This document shows positions 29,719 through 37,787 of a DNA stretch of 64,000 bases, in pieces. The translations under genes and the position numbers were made by a program. The notes below the pieces were generated by a model. The model saw only the letters and a list, made by a program, of their open reading frames with translations. It did no database searches and was not told the origin of the DNA. Each line of letters begins with the position of its first letter. Positions within the stretch are counted from its first letter, which is position 1. This DNA is from Thiobacillus sp. (GTDB taxonomy: Bacteria; Pseudomonadota; Gammaproteobacteria; Burkholderiales; Thiobacillaceae): contig JAUXVT010000052.1 in assembly GCA_030680405.1 (NCBI GenBank), positions 62,001 to 126,000 of the forward strand, written 5' to 3'.

Positions 29719-30759
29719 TCAGAACGCCAAATTGGCCCGCACACCGAGAATCTTCACCGTCTGTGCGTCCACGTTGCCCGCCGGATTGCGGATGTATTGG
29801 AAGTCAGGCGTGAGTTCGAACCGCTCATGGACACGGAAACGGTAATAGGCCTCCATGACCTGTTCCCAGCCCGTGGCGGCAAAGCCATAGTCGGGTATGC
29901 CATCAGCGTCCGCATCCACGGTTGCGGACTGGGCGCGGAAGTCCTTGCTGGTACGATTGCTTCCGATGGCAAGCCCGATGGCGTCGGCTCCCCGGTTCCA
30001 GTAGCTGCCGTTGAACTCGGCGCCGAAACTGGCCGTACGATCGAAGGGCAGGCGCTCGCCGCTTCCCATGCCCAGGCGTCCGAACAGCGTGATGCCATCG
30101 CCCAGGCGCTGGTCGAAGTTGAATCCGATGCCGCTGTGGGAAGCGGTTTCATCCATGACGAAGGTCGGCGCCTGGCCGTTGCGCCATACGAAGAGCCTGA
30201 AGTTGCCTTCGAGCCCAGCGAAGAAGCGCTGGCTGGTTTCCGCCTGCAGGATGACGAACGGCGACTTGAAGGAATCGCTGAAATTGGCGCTGCGTCCCGC
30301 GCCGAACACGCCGAGGGAAAGGCGGTAGGTCTCGGGTTTTGCGCCCCAGTTGAAGTAGGAGAGGCGCATGCCCGGCGAGAAGCCGAATCCGTCGGCGCCG
30401 ATGTTGGCCGCCAGCGGGTTGTCCAGCAATGCGTTGTGCACGAACGTGCTGGCCAGGAACTGGCGGGTTTCGTCGTTGGCGGCCGTGTTCTGGTCGAAAA
30501 ACGCGAAGGGATCCATCTTGCCGAAGTTGAGGGTAAGCGTTTCCCGCGAGTGGGGTTGGAAGCCGCCGTACGGCAACGGGATGTCCGCCTGGTACCAGGC
30601 TTGCGCCAGCATCATGGCGCTGGACTCCGGCTCCACCACCGAACCGAGTTGGAACGACGTGGCATTGGGCCCCACAAAGGAGGTGAACTTGTCGCTGAGT
30701 CCCTTGCCCTGGCCTATCCGGAAATGGCCGAACAGCTTGCTTTCGATGTCGCCGGTCAT
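29719..30759 (-). pseudogene. porin (OprB-like) C-terminal part, separated by frameshift
   Basis: 346 codons encode barrel strands from GDIESKLFGHFRIGQG to a C-terminal GVRANLAF with terminal Phe. The preceding frame (30756-31235) ends in NYRADIMVTRQPS just where this frame starts, and together they make one carbohydrate-porin-like protein of about 500 residues. The ATG at the join is coincidental. Either a real frameshift or an assembly error. Confidence 0.75.
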
Positions 30760-31235
30760 GATGGTTGGCGGGTCACCATGATGTCCGCGCGATAGTTGAG
30801 CTGGGTGCCGTTGTTATCGATGCCGCTCGCACGCTGGGCGACAGTGGTGAAGTTCGCGCCGGCGGAAAATCCCTCGATGGAGTCGATGACCTTCGCCTGC
30901 TTCTGGATATCCAGTGCCTGGTACTCCACCGCCTTCAGTCGCGCCGCCAGTTCCGGTTCCTTCTCGCTCACGTCCTCGGTAGACAGGGCGGAATCGAGGC
31001 GCGTGTTGCGCTCTTCCAGCGCCTTCAAGCGCGCCTCGATCTGGCTGTTCGCACCGGTTGCACGGGGCTGCAATGCCTGTTCGAGCTCGGCATTGCGCTT
31101 TTCCAGTTGCTCCACCCGTTCCATGAGACGCTGAAGCTGGCGGTTGGTGTCGGCATCGTCCGCCGCCAGCGCGGGAAGGGCGGTGACGACGGCTGCCGCC
31201 AGCAGGCCGAGGCGTGCTGCCTTGCCTTTCCCCAT
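30756..31235 (-). pseudogene. porin (OprB-like) N-terminal part with coiled coil
   Basis: 159 codons: signal peptide (RLGLLAAAVVTALPALA), a coiled coil (LQRLMERVEQLEKRNAELEQ), a second helix, then the start of the barrel (GANFTTVAQRASG). Ends at a premature TGA at the frame change. The coiled-coil-plus-barrel layout is that of periplasm-spanning porins. Located between ftrA and ftrB, so an intact version would be an iron-linked porin. Confidence 0.75.
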
Positions 31236-31237
31236 TT

Positions 31238-31780
31238 TTAGTATCCGCCCTTCTTCCCGATACCGACGTAAGTGAACTCGTATTCCACCTCGAAGGACTT
31301 GAACCACGGCCGCACGCCGGTCAGGCGGTCGGTATGGCGGCCGAAGTGGGTGTGCGGATCCGCAGAGGGAGGCGAAATGGTGTATTTGACGCGGTATTTC
31401 CCCGGCCCCTTGAGCTTGACGTTGTCGCCGTAGTGGGGGCCATCGTTGGCGACCATCGGCATGAAATTGCCGCTGATCTTGTCGTTGCTGCCGATCTTGG
31501 TGACTTCGTATTTGATCCCCAGATAGGGCATCCAGGCGCCTTCGTCGAACCCATTGGGGTTATTGGCCAAGGCATGAATGTCGGCTTCCAGATGGACATC
31601 GGAATCCTTGGCCGGGCGCATCATGCCCTCCGGTTCCATTTCCACCGGTTGCAGATAAACGGCGGCGATCTCCATGCCGCTGCGCTGCTGCGGCGCGCCG
31701 ATGGGATATTCCACGGCAAGGACGGGAGTGGACAAGCTGGCAGCAAGCGCCAGGGAGGCAAGAGGGGGGGCGAAACGCAT
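31238..31780 (-). CDS. ftrA: periplasmic iron-binding protein, P19/Tp34 family (FtrA-like)
   Basis: 180 residues starting at 31780 after AAGGAG. Signal peptide (LASLALAASLSTPVLA), then the Tp34/P19 domain: Met in SGMEIAAVYLQPVEM, VHLEADIHA, GPHYGDN and HTHFGRHTD supply metal ligands. P19-type proteins bind Cu and Fe and feed the FTR1 permease. It starts the ftr gene set and has a leader element 41-74 nt upstream. Confidence 0.88.
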   Translation of the reverse strand: MRFAPPLASLALAASLSTPVLAVEYPIGAPQQRSGMEIAAVYLQPVEMEPEGMMRPAKDSDVHLEADIHALANNPNGFDEGAWMPYLGIKYEVTKIGSNDKISGNFMPMVANDGPHYGDNVKLKGPGKYRVKYTISPPSADPHTHFGRHTDRLTGVRPWFKSFEVEYEFTYVGIGKKGGY

Positions 31781-31820
31781 GGACGACTCCTTGTTCAATA
31801 GACCGAAAATTTTTGGTTTT

Positions 31821-31854
31821 GGCTGGCTACGGGGCGGGGCGTCCGTTGGCTGGC
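31821..31854 (-). promoter_or_regulatory. iron-island leader element, copy E
   Basis: Plus strand GGCTGGCTACGGGGCGGGG then TTGGCTGGC, 41-74 nt before ftrA. Partial match to the shared element; paired GCCAGCC in mRNA sense. Confidence 0.45.
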
Positions 31855-31939
31855 CTGTAAAGGAAACCCTGATGGCTCCTTCTCGCGCGGTGGCGGCAGT
31901 GCGGGTTGCCGCCGCACTACCTTGTCTCACGGCACGGCG

Positions 31940-34048
31940 TCAGAATTTATAATTCACACCAAGTTCGAAATTACGCTCGGCGCCGGGGAAAATTCCGTCG
32001 GGGTTGCGGCTGGCGATGTATTTCCGGTCGGCGAGATTGCGCACCGTGCCGAACACGCTGAGCTGCTTGTCGACGGCGTAGTGCGCGTTGAGGTCGAGGG
32101 TGGTGTAAGCCGGAATCACGCCGCGGCGGCCATCAGCGCTTTCGGCGACCGTATTTTCCGTATCGACGAACTGGCGCGAGACGTGATAGGCGCCGAGGCT
32201 GGTTTTCAGCCCGCCGACGCGGTAGCTCACGGCGAGATTCGCGGTCAGCTCGGGCGCGTAGGGCAGGCGATTGCCGTTACGGTCAATGCCGCCGACGATC
32301 TTGGTGCTGTTGAATTTGGCGGTCGGTACCCAGGTGGCGTTGGCGTCCACGCCCCAGCCTGCGCCGATGTCGTAGCCGATCGCGCCTTCCAGTCCCTGGT
32401 TCAGGGTTGCGCCGGCATTGGTCACGGTGGCGCCGACGCCGCCCGATTCGGACTGCGGAATGATCTGGTTGGAAAAATCCATGTGGAAGGCGGTGGCTTC
32501 GTAGCTCAGGCGCTGCGCCGTTCCGCGCACGCCGATTTCGAAGTTGGTCGAACGTTCGGCATCCAGCTGCTGGTCGACGCCGGAGCCGCTGATGGCGGTG
32601 GCGACCATCGCGGGCGAGAAGCCCTTGAACGCGCCTGCAAACAGTTGCGTCTGCGGTGCGAGCTGCCAGGTCGCGCCGATGCCGGGCATCACTTCGGTGT
32701 TGCTCGATTCGCCGGAAAGACCGGTCAGTTCGTTCTTGCGGCTTTGGTCGTAGGTTTCGATGCGCAGGCCGGGCGTGATCGCGACGCGTTCGTTGAGGAT
32801 GAAACGGTTCTGGCCATAGAAGGCGATGCCTTGCGCTTTCTGGGTGTCATCGGTGGTCAGGACGCCGGAACGCGCGTTGGGGTCGGTCTTGGATTGGACC
32901 TTCTGGTTGTTCAGCTTGTCGCTGTGCAGGCGAATCCCGATTTCGGCTTCATTCTTGATGCCGAAGCCGTCGTAGTCGATGTGCAGACGGCTGTCCATGC
33001 CCATCATTTCGAAGGCGCGATTGTTGCCACTCATGCAATAGGCGCTGCCGTCGCAGGGGACGAAGGTCGTGCCGTCGGCGCTGCGAGCTTGCACTTCCCT
33101 GCGCCAATAATCGCGGGTCAACTGGCTCCAATACAGCAAGGTATTGAGCTTCATGGAATCGTTGATTTCGAACTCATGGTTGATGTCGAACGAATTGCGG
33201 TCGGTCAGGAAATAGTCGTTCGGCGCCGGATTCTTGGTCGGGTCGTCGCGGAATTCGTTGGGGCGCAGGCCGACGTAGGAGGTGTTGACCTCGTTGTCGT
33301 AGTAGCTGTACTTGACGCCGACCCACTGTTTATCGCCGATGGCCATGCCGCCCTTGGCGACAAGGTCGGTCATGTCGAACCCGTTGTGGCGGAAGCCGTC
33401 GCCTTCGGCCTTGACGAGGCTGATGCCGCCGAGGGCCTCGCCCGACGGCGCGGTGCCGCCGGCGTCGAGGCCGATCAGGCGATAGCCGTGAGAGCCTGCC
33501 TTGGCGGTCACTTTCGCGCCCTGTTCGGGATCTTTGGTCTGGTAGTTGATGACGCCGCCGATGGTGGTGGGGCCATAGCGCAGACCGGCTGCGCCCTTCA
33601 GCACTTCGATGCTTTGCATGCGCTCGATGCGCGGGCTGTAGTAGGACTCGTTGGCGAGGAACAGGCCGGGCGCGACCGGCACGCCGTCTTCCAGCACGAG
33701 CAGTTTCTGGCTGCGGTTGGGGTTGAGGCCGCGCATGCCGATGTTGGGGATGAAGCCGTAGCCTTCTTCCTCGCGAACCACGATGCCCGGGACGGACTTG
33801 AGCGCATCCTGGGTCGAAATCGGCTGCGTCAGCGCCAGCTCCTCCTGGGTGACGATCGCGACCGAGCCGGGTAGCTTGGCGATGGCTTCGCCGCCTTCGC
33901 CGACCACATCGATGCGCGGCAGCTCAACGTCCGCAGCCACTACATGAGCCGGAAAACTCAGGGCGAGCGCCACAGCCAGGGCCAGTTTTGTTTTTGGAAT
34001 GGCTTTCGTTGCGCCATGCTGCTTGATACTGCGGGTGATGCGGTTCAT
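31940..34048 (-). CDS. TonB-dependent siderophore/ferric-citrate-type receptor
   Basis: 702 residues: signal peptide, plug domain (DALKSVPGIVVREEEGYGF, GAAGLRYGPTTIGGVINY) and 22-strand barrel ending in GVNYKF. The plug resembles FecA-type receptors, but without a visible N-terminal signalling domain. The substrate is unknown. It follows exbD by 108 nt and has a leader element in that gap. Confidence 0.88.
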   Translation of the reverse strand: MNRITRSIKQHGATKAIPKTKLALAVALALSFPAHVVAADVELPRIDVVGEGGEAIAKLPGSVAIVTQEELALTQPISTQDALKSVPGIVVREEEGYGFIPNIGMRGLNPNRSQKLLVLEDGVPVAPGLFLANESYYSPRIERMQSIEVLKGAAGLRYGPTTIGGVINYQTKDPEQGAKVTAKAGSHGYRLIGLDAGGTAPSGEALGGISLVKAEGDGFRHNGFDMTDLVAKGGMAIGDKQWVGVKYSYYDNEVNTSYVGLRPNEFRDDPTKNPAPNDYFLTDRNSFDINHEFEINDSMKLNTLLYWSQLTRDYWRREVQARSADGTTFVPCDGSAYCMSGNNRAFEMMGMDSRLHIDYDGFGIKNEAEIGIRLHSDKLNNQKVQSKTDPNARSGVLTTDDTQKAQGIAFYGQNRFILNERVAITPGLRIETYDQSRKNELTGLSGESSNTEVMPGIGATWQLAPQTQLFAGAFKGFSPAMVATAISGSGVDQQLDAERSTNFEIGVRGTAQRLSYEATAFHMDFSNQIIPQSESGGVGATVTNAGATLNQGLEGAIGYDIGAGWGVDANATWVPTAKFNSTKIVGGIDRNGNRLPYAPELTANLAVSYRVGGLKTSLGAYHVSRQFVDTENTVAESADGRRGVIPAYTTLDLNAHYAVDKQLSVFGTVRNLADRKYIASRNPDGIFPGAERNFELGVNYKF

Positions 34049-34073
34049 TCAATGCTCCTTGCGTCAGATGAAT

Positions 34074-34116
34074 CTGGCTGGCTTGACGCAAGGCATGCGG
34101 CTGGCTGGCTGGCGGG
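34074..34116 (-). promoter_or_regulatory. iron-island leader element, copy B
   Basis: Plus strand CTGGCTGGCTTG (34074-34085) and GGCTGGCTGGCTGGCGGG (34099-34116), 26-68 nt upstream of the TonB receptor start. One of the best copies. Confidence 0.55.
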
Positions 34117-34156
34117 TTAAAAGTGGACGACCTGCGTCCAATGCGTGAAACGTTTG

Positions 34157-34579
34157 CTATCGGGTACGCGGATCGGTGACGAACCCCAGTTTGCCGAGAC
34201 CTGCTTTCGCGGCGTCGGACATGATCTGCGCGACATGCTTGTAGGCCAGTTCGCCGTCGGCGCGGATGTGGATTTCCGGCTGCGGGGTCTGCTGCGCGGC
34301 GAGATCCATGCGCGCCTGCCAGGCGGCCGCATCGACCGGCTCGGCGTTCCAGTACACCGAACTGTCGGCCTTGATTGAGAGATTGATCGTCTCGGGCTTC
34401 ACCTCGTTCGGCTGGCTCGAAGCTTGCGGCAGGTCGACCTTGACTGCATGCGTCATCAGCGGCGCGGTGATGATGAAGATGACGAGCAGCACCAGCATCA
34501 CGTCGATCAACGGGATCATGTTGATCTCCGCGTTGTCGCCGTCGCCGCTGTCGTTGACGAGTCCGCCGAAGGCCATCAT
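34157..34579 (-). CDS. exbD: biopolymer transport protein ExbD
   Basis: 140 residues with one membrane helix near residues 21-42 containing the proton-carrying Asp (INMIPLIDVMLVLLVIF) and a periplasmic domain ending in MSDAAKAGLGKLGFVTDP. Starts by ATGA overlap with exbB. Works with ExbB and TonB to energise outer membrane receptors. Confidence 0.93.
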   Translation of the reverse strand: MMAFGGLVNDSGDGDNAEINMIPLIDVMLVLLVIFIITAPLMTHAVKVDLPQASSQPNEVKPETINLSIKADSSVYWNAEPVDAAAWQARMDLAAQQTPQPEIHIRADGELAYKHVAQIMSDAAKAGLGKLGFVTDPRTR

Positions 34580-35331
34580 GCGCCCCTTGCCACGGGCGCA
34601 GCGTAGATGCGCGCTTCGTCGTTGTTGACGCGGGTGTTGTTGCGCACCCCGGTCGACATGAAGGCGAACAGGTCATGTGCGAAGCCGTCAACTTCGGACA
34701 GCATGGTGCGCCTGGCGCGGTTGAAGAAGTTGTAAGCCAGCACCGCCGGGATCGCCACCGCCAGCCCAAGCGCGGTCATGATCAGCGCCTCGCCGACCGG
34801 GCCGGCGACCTGATCGAGGCTGCCCGAGCCGCTCATGCCAATGTTAACCAGCGCGTGGTAGATGCCCCACACCGTGCCGAACAGGCCGACGAAGGGCGCG
34901 GAGGATGCGATCGACGCCAGCATGGTGTGGCCGTATTCGAGGCGCGCGGTGTCCTGGTTGATCGCGCGGCGCAGCGCACGGGTGAGGAACTCGTCTTCCG
35001 AGCCCGATTCGATCAGGCGCTGCCCGGTCTTGTTGCGGTACTGCTCGGCGGCCTTGAGCCCGTGGTGGGTCAGGTGCGAGAACGGATCGTTGACCCCGTG
35101 GTTCTGCAGGTAGTCGGCGACCGAGGCCAGACCGAGGGCGTCCCAGAAACGCGTCAGAAAAGCTTGGGCGTGCTTTTTCATGCGCCAGTTGGCGAGGCTC
35201 TTGCTGACGATGAGATACCAGGTGATGACCGACATCGTCAGCAGCACGACGAGCAGGAAATGCGCGAGGCCATCGGCCTGCGCGATAAAGTGGGCGAAGC
35301 CCAGCTGGGTTTGGGTTGCGGCGGTTTCCAT
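34576..35331 (-). CDS. exbB: biopolymer transport protein ExbB (MotA/TolQ/ExbB channel)
   Basis: 251 residues with three membrane helices; the conserved segments SSAPFVGLFGTVWGIYHAL and EALIMTALGLAVAIPAVLAYNFFNR are the ExbB pore helices. Lies 3 nt after tonB. It uses the proton gradient to drive TonB. A second, divergent ExbB-like gene lies at 40234. Confidence 0.93.
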   Translation of the reverse strand: METAATQTQLGFAHFIAQADGLAHFLLVVLLTMSVITWYLIVSKSLANWRMKKHAQAFLTRFWDALGLASVADYLQNHGVNDPFSHLTHHGLKAAEQYRNKTGQRLIESGSEDEFLTRALRRAINQDTARLEYGHTMLASIASSAPFVGLFGTVWGIYHALVNIGMSGSGSLDQVAGPVGEALIMTALGLAVAIPAVLAYNFFNRARRTMLSEVDGFAHDLFAFMSTGVRNNTRVNNDEARIYAAPVARGA

Positions 35332-35334
35332 GAC

Positions 35335-36051
35335 TTAACTCCTGAGGGTGAATTGAATCGGCACGATGACCCACGCGGCCACCGGCCTGCCGCTCTGGCG
35401 GGCGGGCTCGAATTTCCAGCTGGACTGCACCGTTTCCATGGCGGACCGGTCGAGGCGCGGATGGCCGCTGCTTCTCGCCAGTTCCAGCCGCGCTACGCTG
35501 CCGTCCGGGTTGACCAGAATGTTGAGACGCACCGTCCCTTCCTCGCCCAGCCGCCGTGACAGATGGGGATAGGGCGGCTTGGGATTGTTCAGGTAATCCG
35601 CCGGACGCGGCGGCGTGGGTGCCGGGGGAAGCGACGGCGCCGGTTTGGGCGCTTCCGCCACCGGCGCGGGCGGCGGCAACACGTCGGGCACTGGTTCGGG
35701 CACCGGCGTCGGCTCGGGGGGGGCGGCCACGGACTGCGGGATGGGGGCCGGCGTCGGTTTGGCGGCCAATACAGGCGCCGGCAGCGGCTTGGGTTCCGGT
35801 TTGGTTTGCGGCTGGGGTGCTTCGACCTGGGTCTCGATCAGGCTCACCATCAGGGGACGCGGCGGCGTGATCGGCTCGGTCGTGTCGGGCGCGAGCAACA
35901 GCAGGCCAAGCAGCCCGGCGTGCGCGAACGCCACTCCGATGAGCGAGGCAGGCGAAATGCGCGTGTGCTGGAACATCGATGATGCCGGGCGCGGCGGTTC
36001 CATCCTGAGATCAGGTTTCAAGCCGAGCGTTGTGGTAAGCGAAGCGGTCAT
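35335..36051 (-). CDS. tonB: energy transducer TonB
   Basis: About 238 residues if started at 36051; ATGs at 36003 and 35976 are alternatives and no ribosome site is decisive. N-terminal anchor (SLIGVAFAHAGLLGLLLLAP), a Pro-rich rigid rod (about 70-160), and the TonB_C domain with YPHLSRRLGEEGTV and SSWKFEPARQSGRPV. It links ExbBD to the three TonB receptors in the island. A Fur box lies about 140 nt upstream. Confidence 0.92.
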   Translation of the reverse strand: MTASLTTTLGLKPDLRMEPPRPASSMFQHTRISPASLIGVAFAHAGLLGLLLLAPDTTEPITPPRPLMVSLIETQVEAPQPQTKPEPKPLPAPVLAAKPTPAPIPQSVAAPPEPTPVPEPVPDVLPPPAPVAEAPKPAPSLPPAPTPPRPADYLNNPKPPYPHLSRRLGEEGTVRLNILVNPDGSVARLELARSSGHPRLDRSAMETVQSSWKFEPARQSGRPVAAWVIVPIQFTLRS

Positions 36052-36187
36052 CCCAGACGTGTCCAGTTCAAATATCAAACAATGCTGGCTGGGATTCGTA
36101 CCCGCAGGGGTACGAAGTCCATGGCTGGCAGGGTGTCTCAGTCCGCCCAGACGGGCAGTGTCAGGACAAACCAAAAACAATGCGAAT

Positions 36188-36206
36188 AATAATGGTTCTT
36201 ATTATC
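36188..36206 (-). promoter_or_regulatory. Fur box upstream of tonB-exbB-exbD
   Basis: Minus strand GATAATAAGAACCATTATT matches 15 of 19 positions of the Fur consensus GATAATGATAATCATTATC. It is placed to repress the tonB operon and possibly the genes that follow it. Confidence 0.75.
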
Positions 36207-36528
36207 TTAGTCAATGAGCACGGTGGGCTGGTAATCCGCGGCATTAGTCCGGCCACGTTCTGGCGTTTGAAATACGGTGCCGTGGACGCCTCGATGATGC
36301 CGCGGATGCAAAGGATTGGAGGACGAAACCGGCGACTGAAGCACGCCGGGGGCCGATGAGCGCCGATATCCTGAAGGAGGCGCGCGCAAAAAATGGTTAG
36401 GCCATCTCAGCGCCGGGAGATGGCCCAATGGGCGGTTGAGACCAGGGGCGCACGCATCCGGCAGGCGTGCGCCCGATTTCACCCTCAGCGTGACCTGCTA
36501 TCGCTACCCATCGTCCCCATCGCAAACA
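36207..36528. other. intergenic region with a perfect hairpin, no gene seen
   Basis: About 320 nt between the PepSY gene and the tonB Fur box. It holds a perfect 9-bp hairpin GGCCATCTC/GAGATGGCC with an 8-nt loop (36400-36425) and no T-run. I see no credible gene here; the short ORF on the minus strand has no recognisable features. Confidence 0.5.
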
Positions 36529-37611
36529 CTACCGTTTCCCTTTCCTTCGGTTTTTCCACCTAACAAAACCTGTAACAAATAGAACAGTCGGCGACAAACC
36601 AACGGCGACCTGCAAGATACGGGTAGGTGTTCCGCCGATTACACCGATATGTATCAGGTAAAGCACATTATTAATGCGCGTGCCCAGAGGGGCTTCCAGA
36701 GTATTTTCCACTTGTAAAACCCTGCCCGTATATTGGTCCAAATAGATGAAATTCCTCCCGTTTGGATGGGATTCTTGCGGGAGTTTTTTGCGTACCACCC
36801 AGGGGGCCCGGGGTGTCTGGGGGAAATTGATCCAGGTAATGACGGTTGCCGGCGGGATGTGATCGGCCTGCTGCAACAGCATATCGAGCGAAGGCGTCGG
36901 CATCCCTGCCAGAAGAGGCTCGGAAAGAGGCGGAGCGGTCCGTGCCGGACTTTGAGTTACGGCGTTGATGAGACCGGCGACGTTTTTATTGAACACCAGA
37001 GAAACGCCGGTAAAGGCCGTGATCAAAAGAAAGAGGGCCGCATAGATGCCCGATGCGCGATGTAAATCGAAATTCACTTTTTTCCAATGGGCGGGCCATC
37101 GGATTTTGAAGCCCGGCGAAATCTTTCCGTGTCGCGGCCACCACAGGATGATGCCTGTCACCCCCATGCAGACCAGCAGCATGGCACCAATTCCGAGGAG
37201 GGTTTCGCCGCGCTCGCCACTCAAGAGTTGTGTATGCAGGAGGCTGATCCACCCGGTAAAGGTATCTTCCTGCCGGAGCGCGCCGAGGATCTTGCCGCTG
37301 TAAGGGTCGGCATAGACGAGCAGGTCATGCGCACCGTTCATCCTCACCAGATAGGTCTGCTGCGGCGTGCGTGGCAGACGGATGGAGAATGGCCTGTCCT
37401 GCGGATAGGCGCGTCCTACCGCCTCCAGTACCGCCTGAACAGGAACACGTTCGTCCCGCGGCGCCGTTTTCATCAATTCGGGATAGACCAGCCCTTCGAT
37501 CTCCTCGCGAAAGACCAGCAGACTGCCGGTCAGCCCGCTCAGCACCAGCAGCAGGCCGACCGCCAGGCCTGTATAAAGGTGCAAATTGAACACAACGCTG
37601 CGTACTTTCAC
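36529..37611 (-). CDS. PepSY-associated TM helix family protein (iron-uptake reductase-like)
   Basis: 360 residues. Family start VVFNLHLYTGLAVGLLLVLSG, PepSY-like periplasmic segments (PFSIRLPRTPQQTYLVRM, GRVLQVENTLEAPLG), His-containing helices (WISLLHTQLLSG, FDLHRASGIYAA, LYLIHIGVIGG) and a basic C-terminus. These proteins accompany siderophore receptors and are thought to reduce ferric siderophores at the inner membrane. It lies just downstream of a TonB receptor gene. Confidence 0.85.
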   Translation of the reverse strand: MKVRSVVFNLHLYTGLAVGLLLVLSGLTGSLLVFREEIEGLVYPELMKTAPRDERVPVQAVLEAVGRAYPQDRPFSIRLPRTPQQTYLVRMNGAHDLLVYADPYSGKILGALRQEDTFTGWISLLHTQLLSGERGETLLGIGAMLLVCMGVTGIILWWPRHGKISPGFKIRWPAHWKKVNFDLHRASGIYAALFLLITAFTGVSLVFNKNVAGLINAVTQSPARTAPPLSEPLLAGMPTPSLDMLLQQADHIPPATVITWINFPQTPRAPWVVRKKLPQESHPNGRNFIYLDQYTGRVLQVENTLEAPLGTRINNVLYLIHIGVIGGTPTRILQVAVGLSPTVLFVTGFVRWKNRRKGKR

Positions 37612-37787
37612 GACTGGTACATCACGAAGACGTTCCTTCGCTCCAAGAGCAGGTTTTTAGCTCCACGATTTCATTCCCATCGTTTGCTGTGGCCGTGGGG
37701 GATAAATCTGTTGCGAGTAGCCGAACAATGACCGAGCCTTTACAATGGAATCAGCGATCAAAATAAGCTCTCGCACAAAGGCCTCCC

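Noticed and set aside
30756-30759. Programmed ribosomal frameshift in the porin
   Set aside because: No slippery heptamer or following pseudoknot is visible at the join; mutation or assembly error is simpler.
31922-33874. A 650-codon plus-strand frame opposite the TonB receptor
   Set aside because: It is antisense to a well-supported receptor, with composition typical of shadow frames.
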